A stretch of 64,000 bases of DNA from positions 1 to 64,000 of the forward strand of contig CAKZQC010000050.1 in NCBI GenBank assembly GCA_937139495.1, read 5' to 3'. Each line of letters begins with the position of its first letter. Within the stretch, counting starts at the first letter, position 1. Under the pieces are notes generated by a model. That model did not search any database. It worked only from the letters and a program-made list of their open reading frames with translations, and was not told where the DNA came from. Origin of the DNA: an uncultured Saprospiraceae bacterium (GTDB lineage Bacteria; Bacteroidota; Bacteroidia; Chitinophagales; Saprospiraceae). Positions 36,601 to 42,628 of this stretch are shown here, in pieces. The position numbers and the translations under genes are program-made.

Positions 36601-37456
36601 GGTCACCTATCCCCTTTCGGTTATTGGCGAAAAGTTAGACAAAGTCAAATTAGGGCAAAAAAATGAACCCATCGAATGGGCAAATAAAGACGAGATTGGC
36701 GAACTCGTAGAGCGCTACAATCACATGATTAAGGAGCTGGAAGACAACACCAAAAAACTCGCTCGATCACAACGGGAATCTGCTTGGCGGGAAATGGCAA
36801 AACAGGTCGCCCACGAGATTAAGAATCCATTAACCCCCATGAAACTCAATATTCAGCTATTGCAACGGGTGGTCAATACCAAACCCGAAAAAGCACAACA
36901 AATGGTCAATCGAGTGGCTTCTGCATTGATTGAGCAAATTGATAGTTTGGCACACATCGCTTCGGAGTTTTCTAATTTTGCCAAAATGCCTACGGCTAAT
37001 AACGAGACCCTTCATCTCAATACACTGGTGCAAAACGCCTATGAGCTTTTCCGTGAGGAAGAAAACATGGACGTATCCATAAAAATAACAGCGGAAGATT
37101 GTTATATCTTTGCAGATAGAACTCAAATAATGCGCGTACTCAACAACTTGCTCAAAAATGCTGTACAGGCAGTACCAGAAGACCAACAGGGCGAAATTAA
37201 CGTACTACTGGCTCAGACCAAAACCATTGCGATTGTTAAGGTTAGTGACAACGGTGTGGGCATACCAGAGGAGCAAGCCGATGATATTTTTGTACCTAAC
37301 TTTACGACCAAATCTTCTGGAACAGGTATTGGGTTGGCAATGTCGCAAAAGATTGTAGAAATGGCAAAAGGAAATATTTATTTTCAATCGGAAGTTGGCA
37401 AAGGCACTGATTTTATTGTCGAATTGCCGTTGATTCCACCGCCAAGCACAGATTAA
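33695..37456 (+). CDS. NtrY-like multi-pass sensor histidine kinase
   Basis: The 1253-residue protein has a first membrane anchor (residues 10-33), an outer domain, a block of about eight transmembrane segments (residues 210-480), a second outer domain to about 740, and two more anchors around 745-790 and 960. Then come a HAMP domain (SSVTYPLSVIGEKLDKVKLG), the phospho-acceptor His in VAHEIKNPLTPMKLN, and the ATPase with N box NNLLKNAVQAVP, DNGVGIPEEQ and GTGIGLAMSQKIVE. The His box is of the NtrY kind. No response regulator gene is adjacent. It may be co-transcribed with the caspase-like gene. Confidence 0.9.
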   Translation: MSSIKKRLTVRIGICSLIAFFAFVLGFVIEQAADRSPDAATYTDDLEQQLHRTELEIEQLFDNSNFMYNAVEGFLVEDTIVKYINKPYTLIIYNDNDSIVYWNNNKTLPLQSHIQYSEEASTKKYELGESVYLKKIRPYDFTINQKTYYYNVVVLIPIYKHYSITNTYLHDYFPLMPGDFSERIAISSTPTAFKINDSAGNNLVYLTGKTNAPYQWYIFFAAVLYFLGSIVVLFMIYFTATAFAQKHKPLLALSTFLLGVCTFRLVTVIFDFPLVAHDYALFNYRLSDSNDVWLYSLGDFLIDVSLLLFFSLFVGRELVKYVRLSAASKFQQLALVAFSYLSVFVGISFIQFSLRDIVMSSYLSFDFDNFSQLESFTFLGLLGIGALNISYFSLTYYVNKLALAYKIPLQERVLSFSSMLLLTVLGITYFQFPHIDILVICFFSIGHLFLLHLFLQNKATSLAWVSIWLLFFSSLLTLILENAQIDKDTKLRKVYAEKLAFERDLEAEANFALIAPKILEDGLLKIALNNPLSPSPRKQVIDLITYRYLDNYFFGKYDYEVHIYTEQKKPYKGEKKPYEEIADLLQTSTITSNDYLQFYSNPTGNYSYIAQIPIVQNQSFLGNVVIELTPKQEFKKANIYVELLSRNKDRLENIFSQYTYALYKFDNRIQTNGSIFKAELPYNFPKPPMGEYLIVKNADDVDNNDNYLLYRDNRTGNNISIILLSPESIYQPFSVFAYIFCFALFLLLILQFINSTFRRITKINLLQVLFEHSLREQIQKGILLVTLSSFVAIALITIMYYRYDYADYHKSRLLRKVTSTAKTASWQITQSKDSIIQLPDAKELADIHKIDVNIYSLDGDLISSSEKVVFERHLISKKMNPAAFIKLKQEQQNKVIQSEIINQFEYLSAYVPLKDKLGNTVAFLNLPYDLASNNNIGSQDVIKFLGALLNVYVLFLLLAGVAAFIIASSVTYPLSVIGEKLDKVKLGQKNEPIEWANKDEIGELVERYNHMIKELEDNTKKLARSQRESAWREMAKQVAHEIKNPLTPMKLNIQLLQRVVNTKPEKAQQMVNRVASALIEQIDSLAHIASEFSNFAKMPTANNETLHLNTLVQNAYELFREEENMDVSIKITAEDCYIFADRTQIMRVLNNLLKNAVQAVPEDQQGEINVLLAQTKTIAIVKVSDNGVGIPEEQADDIFVPNFTTKSSGTGIGLAMSQKIVEMAKGNIYFQSEVGKGTDFIVELPLIPPPSTD

Positions 37457-37463
37457 AGAATCC

Positions 37464-37481
37464 TAAGAGCATGTCTAAAAA
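37464..37481 (+). repeat. Post-stop motif AGAGCATGTCTAAA
   Basis: The motif begins a few bases after the stop of the sensor kinase, on the coding strand. Similar copies follow three other genes (38633, 39769-39785 minus strand, 57660). Confidence 0.45.
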
Positions 37482-37562
37482 CAGAGTACTTATTCGTCAT
37501 TATTTCATCAAAAAAATGAAATTTTCTATTCTTCCAATCCTTTTCAAAAACAACTACTTGAT

Positions 37563-37570
37563 TAGCTTTG
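37563..37570 (+). promoter_or_regulatory. Putative -7 element of the PorP/SprF-like gene
   Basis: TAGCTTTG fits TAnnTTTG exactly, 64 bases before the ATG. A -33 TTG at the right distance is not evident. Confidence 0.35.
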
Positions 37571-37633
37571 TTATAATCCGTACATTACGACCTATTTAAT
37601 TTATAATTCTCTTTTAATCAAAGATAAACGTTC

Positions 37634-38632
37634 ATGATAAAATATTTACTTAGCATAACCTTAGTCGTTTTTGTATTACCTGCTTTCGCTCAACAAGGTA
37701 TGCAATACACGCAGTTTATGTTCAATAAACTGCAATTCAATCCTGCTTATGCTGGCACGAAAGGACACTTTGCCCTTTCTGCGATTTATCGCAAACAATG
37801 GCTCGGGATAGACCGAGCCCCACAGTCTGCCACACTAAATGCACACGGTGCTTTATTGGACAAAAAACTAGGCTTAGGGCTTTCGTTGAGTTACGACCAA
37901 ATCGGTTTTAGCAATCGAGTCAATATCGAAACGAACTACTCGTATATTATTCCTTTCAAGAATCGTTCTTTTTTGAGTTTAGGAATCCGTGGAGCCGCCT
38001 ACTACAACCAAATTCGTTGGGAAGATGCCGACATGATTGACCAGTTTGATGCAGCCATTCCGCTATCTAGTACTAGCAGTATTTTACCCAACTTTGGAGC
38101 AGGTGTTTATTATCAATCTCGCCGTTGGTACCTAGGGGTTTCGGTGCCACATATCTTCCGTAATCAAGGCGACTTTAATATTGCCAGCAATGGTGTTGTA
38201 GAACCTGAATTTACGCAGCATTATTATATGATGACAGGCGTTGTTTTTCCGATTGCCAAAAATGTACAAATCCAACAAAATCTATTGCTCAAATACGTCG
38301 TCAATGCTCCATTAGCGACCGATATTAATATGAGCGTCGTTTTTCATGACAAGATACTATTGGGCTTGACCTACCGAGTCGGCGACTCTATAGATGCGAT
38401 GCTACAATGGCAAATCAATAACCGTTTACGTATCGCAATTGCCTACGATTTTTCGGTCACTCAATTGCAGCAGTATAACAGCGGTTCCATCGAAGCTATG
38501 ATTGGCTACCAATTTGCACCGTCTAAAACCGAAAAAGACCCGCTACCGCTAGAGTTGGAAGAAGGCGAAACAGAAGAAGAACTTCAGCAGCGCAAAAAAG
38601 ATAAAGGCACTTACAACCACCGTTTTTTCTAA
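37634..38632 (+). CDS. PorP/SprF family type IX secretion protein
   Basis: The 332-residue outer membrane protein has a signal peptide (MIKYLLSITLVVFVLPAFA) and the family opening QQGMQYTQFMFNKLQFNPAY, then LSAIYRKQWLGIDRAPQSAT and GLGLSLSYDQIGFSNRVNIE. The body is a beta barrel and the tail is charged (PLELEEGETEEELQQRKKDK). PorP/SprF proteins work with type IX secretion and gliding adhesins and are inserted in the outer membrane; many paralogues occur per genome, each often paired with one cargo. Here no adhesin gene is beside it. Confidence 0.93.
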   Translation: MIKYLLSITLVVFVLPAFAQQGMQYTQFMFNKLQFNPAYAGTKGHFALSAIYRKQWLGIDRAPQSATLNAHGALLDKKLGLGLSLSYDQIGFSNRVNIETNYSYIIPFKNRSFLSLGIRGAAYYNQIRWEDADMIDQFDAAIPLSSTSSILPNFGAGVYYQSRRWYLGVSVPHIFRNQGDFNIASNGVVEPEFTQHYYMMTGVVFPIAKNVQIQQNLLLKYVVNAPLATDINMSVVFHDKILLGLTYRVGDSIDAMLQWQINNRLRIAIAYDFSVTQLQQYNSGSIEAMIGYQFAPSKTEKDPLPLELEEGETEEELQQRKKDKGTYNHRFF

Positions 38633-38647
38633 AAGCGTGTCTAAAAA
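38633..38647 (+). repeat. Post-stop motif AAGCGTGTCTAAAAA
   Basis: It starts directly after the PorP/SprF stop codon, on the coding strand, and matches the copies after three other genes. Confidence 0.45.
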
Positions 38648-38660
38648 GCGTTTCCATTTT

Positions 38661-38710
38661 AAACAAAAAATAGCAAGCAACAATTAATTTGTTGCTTGCT
38701 ATTTTTGTTT
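38661..38710. terminator. Bidirectional intrinsic terminator
   Basis: AAACAAAAAATAGCAAGCAA (38661-38680) pairs with the mirrored sequence ending at 38710 (TTGCTTGCTATTTTTGTTT), giving a stem of over 20 bp. It serves the convergent PorP/SprF gene and the enoyl-CoA hydratase gene. Confidence 0.93.
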
Positions 38711-38734
38711 GAAACTATCCGTATTAATTAGAGG

Positions 38735-39505
38735 TTATTTCTGTTTGAATCGCTGAATAGCCTTAACCGTAAAATCAGACAATACCAACTGACCACTCAT
38801 GGCGGCTCGCTCTGCTAGCAGCTCGTCCCAGTTATTGGTACCTTTCCAAAAAACACCCTTCAGTAATCGCATCGCTTCAGGATTAGATTTAGCCAATGTT
38901 TCAGCTAGTTTCTGAATCTCTTCGTCCATTTCTGCTATGTCTTTCGATACACTTGCAAAAAGCCCTTGCTCTTTTGCCCACTCTGCCGTGTACCAGTCAG
39001 TAGCGTTGATGGACATTTGCGAAAACGCAGAAGTTCCTAACTTACGTTCTACTGCTGGCCCGACTACAAACGGTCCAATACCAATCGCTAATTCGCTCAA
39101 CTTGACCGAAGAAAATGCCGTAGCAAAACAATAATCAACAGCAGAAGCAATTCCAACACCGCCACCAACAGCCTTGCCTTGTATCCGTCCTATAATAAAT
39201 TTAGGACATTTGCGGCAAGCATTAATAACATTGGCAAAGCCAGAGAAAAACTCTTTCCCTGCTTCCAAGTTTTCGATGGCAACCAATTCGTCAAAACTAG
39301 CTCCTGCACAAAAAGTACGTTCGCCTCGGCTCTTCAATATGATTACTTTTGTAGCAACATCTCTCCCAGCTTCCTTGATAGCATTTGCCAATTTAGCCAA
39401 TAGCTTACTAGGCAAAGAATTGTGTGAAGGGTGAAAAAATTCAATCGTAGTAATTCCCTCATTTTTAGTCACTACTACTGTCCCTTGTTCTCTTTTATCT
39501 TCCAT
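38735..39505 (-). CDS. Enoyl-CoA hydratase/isomerase family protein
   Basis: The 256-residue protein is a crotonase-fold enzyme: FCAGASFDELV (oxyanion hole element) and GKAVGGGVGIASAVDYCFAT are typical, followed by LSELAIGIGPFVVGPAVERK. The length is standard. These enzymes hydrate or isomerise enoyl-CoA esters in the cytoplasm. It lies downstream of paaZ on the same strand, but 295 bases with two repeat elements lie between, so joint transcription is uncertain. Participation in phenylacetate breakdown (PaaF/PaaG-like) is possible; it is inferred from position only. Confidence 0.87.
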   Translation of the reverse strand: MEDKREQGTVVVTKNEGITTIEFFHPSHNSLPSKLLAKLANAIKEAGRDVATKVIILKSRGERTFCAGASFDELVAIENLEAGKEFFSGFANVINACRKCPKFIIGRIQGKAVGGGVGIASAVDYCFATAFSSVKLSELAIGIGPFVVGPAVERKLGTSAFSQMSINATDWYTAEWAKEQGLFASVSKDIAEMDEEIQKLAETLAKSNPEAMRLLKGVFWKGTNNWDELLAERAAMSGQLVLSDFTVKAIQRFKQK

Positions 39506-39639
39506 GATATTATGTTATTTTTGTTATTTTAAAAAGCCAATGTTAGTGTTCAATGTCTGAAGTATAAAGTCCTAATTCAGAGGTTTTTCAATCTTTATAT
39601 CTAATCCATTTAATTGAAAAAACTTTCGACTTTGGACGC

Positions 39640-39736
39640 AAGTAGGTGGACATAAGTTTTCAACGCCCAAAAAAGTCTATTTTTAACAAAAAATAGTTCA
39701 TTTTTCATTACATCGCCAACTTTTGTCCACCTACTT
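39640..39736. mobile_element. MITE-like element, copy 1 (97 bp)
   Basis: Terminal inverted repeats AAGTAGGTGGACATAA (39640-39655) and TTTTGTCCACCTACTT (39721-39736) match at 15 of 16 positions. Inside is a second hairpin, CTATTTTT (39677-39684) with AAAAATAG (39689-39696). The copy at 55915-56021 is nearly identical apart from a 10-base insertion. No open frame fits inside, so it would be non-autonomous. Confidence 0.75.
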
Positions 39737-39786
39737 AAGAGCATGTTTAAATTTATACTGATTTGTAATTTTAGACACGCTCTAAG
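39737..39786 (-). repeat. Hairpin built from two AGAGCRTGTYTAAA motifs
   Basis: AGAGCATGTTTAAATT on the plus strand faces AATTTTAGACACGCTCT across a 13-base loop; the two differences are wobble-compatible. On the minus strand the second arm reads TTAGAGCGTGTCTAAAATT and follows the paaZ stop by about 15 bases. It abuts the MITE-like element. Confidence 0.55.
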
Positions 39787-39800
39787 AACTTCCGACTACA

Positions 39801-41873
39801 CTACCCTATCACCTCTCCTTCCTGATCAATCTTTTTAACCATAGTCAATATCGTTGCCAAGGCACAAGTTTCGCCTGTTTCGTCATAGACATCAACCAAA
39901 AATTTGACAATTCCTTTCGCTATATCGTCTTCGCTCTTACGCTCTTGATCCACTTTTTCTTTGACCGTAAATCGTACACCAATCGTCATTCCAGGATAAA
40001 CTGGCTTAGTAAATCGACATTCGTCCAATCCATAATTGAGCAAAACAGGTCCTTTCTTTGCTTGCACAAACAAACCTGCCGCTTTCGCCAATACCCAATA
40101 ACCATGTGCCACCCGTCCTTCAAAAATAGTCCCATCTAAAGAAGTTTCATCGACATGAGCATAAAAATTATCACCACTCACATTAGCAAAATTAACAATA
40201 TCCGCTACCGTCACGGTATGCTTGGCAGTTATCCATTGATCACCTACTTTTATCTCCTCAAAGTATTTGCTGAATGGGTGAATGCGGTCATCATTGCCCT
40301 TAGCACCATACTGAAACACATTCGTTACGTTCGTAATCGTAGTCGGTGTGCCTTGTATAGCCGTACGCTGCAAGTAGTGCTTAACACCACGCATTCCGCC
40401 CATTTCTTCACCGCCACCAGCACGCCCTGGTCCACCATGCGACAACAGTGGCATTGGAGAACCATGCCCTGTACTTTCTACTGCAGAATCTCTATTGAGC
40501 ACCAAAATACGTCCGTGATGCGTAGCAGCACCCAATATATATTGCTTCGCAATCTGGTCGTCATTGGTCGTAATAGAACTCACCAACGAACCTTTTCCGA
40601 GATTAGCAATGGTTATCGCTTCTTCTATGTCCGTGTACGGCATAATAGTCGAAACTGGACCAAAAGCTTCCACGGTATGTACTTTTGTTTTTTGCAATGG
40701 ATTATCATTGACAAATAACATCGGTTGTAAAAATGCTCCTTTGTTAATGTCCGCTCCTATTACTTCAAAATCACGCTCAAAACTACCGTACACTAGCTGA
40801 TTTTCTTCTGCCAATATACGAGCTGATTTCAGCACTTCTTCCATTTGTTCTTTACTTGCCAATGTCCCCATTCGCACGCCTTCGGCTGTCGGGTCACCTA
40901 TCGTCGTTTTTTGCAAGCGAGCAGATAGAGCATATTGAACTTCTTCCACCAAATTTTGAGGGACAATAATACGACGAATAGCCGTACATTTCTGTCCTGT
41001 TTTGGTCGTCATTTCACGGTGTACTTCTTTTATGAATAGCTTAAATTCTGCTGTATCTGGCGTCGCATCTTTGCCCAATACCGAACAGTTTAGCGAATCC
41101 GCCTCCATATTGAAGGTGACTGAATTATTGATAATTTGTGGCAATGATTTGAGCATACGTCCTGTATGTGCCGAGCCTGTAAACGTCACTACATCTTGAC
41201 TGTTGACGGTCTCTAGAATACCAATCCCAGAGCCACAGACCAACTGCAATGCTCCTTCGGGCAAAATACCCGATTCGATAATATCTTTGACCATCGCATG
41301 TGTCAAATAGGACGTTTGTTCTGCTGGTTTGACTACCGCTGGCATGCCTGCCAATAAATTAACCGCTAGCTTTTCTAGCATTCCCCATATCGGGAAATTA
41401 AAGGCATTGATGTGTACTGCTACACCTGCTTTGGGTACCATAATATGCTGCCCAATAAATGTTCCTTCTTTGGACAACCCTACCGTTTCACCATCGACAA
41501 AAAACACCTCATCTGGAAATTTTTTGCGCAAGCTAGCATAAGCAAACAATGTACCGATACCACCGTCTATATCCACCCAACTATCCGCTTTGGTCGCTCC
41601 AGAAAGGTAGCTAATAGGATAGTAACTTTTTCTCCTTTTTTGTAAAAACAACGCTAACTTTTTGAGCATCAATCCTCGCTGCAAAAAAGTCATTTTACGC
41701 AAGTTGCGATTGCCTACGGCTCGTCCATATTCCAACACTCCTGCAAAGTCTAATCCTTCTTTTTCGTTGACCGTAGAAATTACATCTCCTGTTACGGCAT
41801 TGTATTGAGCTATCCCATCGCCCTCGTGTGTTATCCAATTACCTTGTATATAATTATCGAGTTTATTCGCCAT
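39801..41873 (-). CDS. paaZ: Bifunctional aldehyde dehydrogenase/enoyl-CoA hydratase PaaZ
   Basis: PaaZ opens the oxepin-CoA ring of phenylacetate catabolism: a C-terminal hydratase cleaves the ring and the N-terminal aldehyde dehydrogenase oxidises the aldehyde. Start 41873 (MANKLDNYIQGNWITHEGDG) is preferred over an upstream ATG at 41909 because it matches the family. The 690-residue protein has NAFNFPIWGMLEKLAVNLLA, FTGSAHTGRML, the TTKTGQKCTAIRR catalytic Cys region, and a MaoC-like domain (ITAKHTVTVADIVNFANVSG, then FEGRVAHGYWVLAKAAGLF). The paaABCDE monooxygenase genes are not in this window. Confidence 0.93.
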   Translation of the reverse strand: MANKLDNYIQGNWITHEGDGIAQYNAVTGDVISTVNEKEGLDFAGVLEYGRAVGNRNLRKMTFLQRGLMLKKLALFLQKRRKSYYPISYLSGATKADSWVDIDGGIGTLFAYASLRKKFPDEVFFVDGETVGLSKEGTFIGQHIMVPKAGVAVHINAFNFPIWGMLEKLAVNLLAGMPAVVKPAEQTSYLTHAMVKDIIESGILPEGALQLVCGSGIGILETVNSQDVVTFTGSAHTGRMLKSLPQIINNSVTFNMEADSLNCSVLGKDATPDTAEFKLFIKEVHREMTTKTGQKCTAIRRIIVPQNLVEEVQYALSARLQKTTIGDPTAEGVRMGTLASKEQMEEVLKSARILAEENQLVYGSFERDFEVIGADINKGAFLQPMLFVNDNPLQKTKVHTVEAFGPVSTIMPYTDIEEAITIANLGKGSLVSSITTNDDQIAKQYILGAATHHGRILVLNRDSAVESTGHGSPMPLLSHGGPGRAGGGEEMGGMRGVKHYLQRTAIQGTPTTITNVTNVFQYGAKGNDDRIHPFSKYFEEIKVGDQWITAKHTVTVADIVNFANVSGDNFYAHVDETSLDGTIFEGRVAHGYWVLAKAAGLFVQAKKGPVLLNYGLDECRFTKPVYPGMTIGVRFTVKEKVDQERKSEDDIAKGIVKFLVDVYDETGETCALATILTMVKKIDQEGEVIG

Positions 41874-41970
41874 TTTTAGTGTTATTTTATTCAAAAATAA
41901 TCTGCTCACAATAATACTAAAGTCTTAGGGTAATGCCTAAGATATAGAGTGTTATTTTGGAAGGAATAGA

Positions 41971-41987
41971 TTTCGCAAATTGCGAAA
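41971..41987. promoter_or_regulatory. Perfect 17-base palindrome, possible operator
   Basis: TTTCGCAA (41971-41978) and TTGCGAAA (41980-41987) flank one A. It lies in the divergent region between paaZ and the lipoprotein/TonB receptor operon, so it could serve either side. Confidence 0.45.
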
Positions 41988-42009
41988 AAAAAAGAAAAAT
42001 AGAACTAAA

Positions 42010-42041
42010 TGCAACATAGTCGCAATAACAAGCTATATTTG
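42010..42041 (+). promoter_or_regulatory. Putative promoter with overlapping metal-regulator-like operator
   Basis: TATATTTG (42034-42041) fits the Bacteroidota -7 consensus TAnnTTTG, 30 bases before the lipoprotein ATG. Just upstream is the imperfect palindrome TGCAAC-ATA-GTCGCA (42010-42024), placed where a repressor would block the promoter. Fur-family (perhaps Zur) binding is a guess based on the palindrome type and the His-rich gene product. Confidence 0.45.
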
Positions 42042-42070
42042 TACTATTATTTAATCACAAAAAAAGAACA

Positions 42071-42628
42071 ATGAAAAAGAATTTGTTTGCTGCATTAGGG
42101 TTGACTGCTGTTTTATTTCTAACTGCTTGCGAAAAAGAAGAACCACATGTACATAACGAAGAAGAATTGATTACGACCCTAAACTATACCTTGACTCCTA
42201 CGAGCGGTGGCAATGCTATAACGCTAAGTTTTGTGGATTTGGATGGCGACGGTGGCGATGCTCCAACCATTACAGGCGGAACATTAGCGGCTAATGAAAC
42301 CTACACAGGAACGCTAGAGTTATTGGACGAAACCCAAAAACCAGCAGAAAATATTACGACAGAAATAGCCGAAGAAGATGATGAGCATCAGTTCTTTTTC
42401 CAGTCTAGTATTTCAGATTTGACCGTTGCTTATACTGACCAAGATGCCGACGGCAATCCAGTAGGATTGAGCAACACCTTGACTACAGGAGCAGCAGCAA
42501 CAGGCTCGATTACTATTACGCTCCGCCATGAGCCTAGCAAATCGGCTACCAACGTATCAACAGGTGATATCACCAATGCTGGTGGAGAAACTGACATTGA
42601 AGTTGTAATTCCGATAGATGTTCAATAA
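42071..42628 (+). CDS. Histidine-bearing lipoprotein encoded with a TonB receptor
   Basis: The 185-residue protein has a lipoprotein signal (LGLTAVLFLTAC) with the lipid Cys followed by EKEEPHVHNEEE, an acidic His-containing stretch fit for metal binding. The rest is beta-rich: ITTLNYTLTPTSGGNAITLS, FVDLDGDGGDAPTITGGTLA and SITITLRHEPSKSATNVS, a pattern seen in Bacteroidota proteins labelled type 1 periplasmic-binding-fold lipoproteins. It overlaps the receptor gene by 11 bases, so the two are coupled. A role in catching a metal ion for the receptor is inferred. Confidence 0.82.
   Translation: MKKNLFAALGLTAVLFLTACEKEEPHVHNEEELITTLNYTLTPTSGGNAITLSFVDLDGDGGDAPTITGGTLAANETYTGTLELLDETQKPAENITTEIAEEDDEHQFFFQSSISDLTVAYTDQDADGNPVGLSNTLTTGAAATGSITITLRHEPSKSATNVSTGDITNAGGETDIEVVIPIDVQ

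Noticed and set aside
40155..40718. Plus-strand frame of 187 codons inside paaZ
   Set aside because: It is antisense to conserved PaaZ sequence and its translation has no domain or signal.
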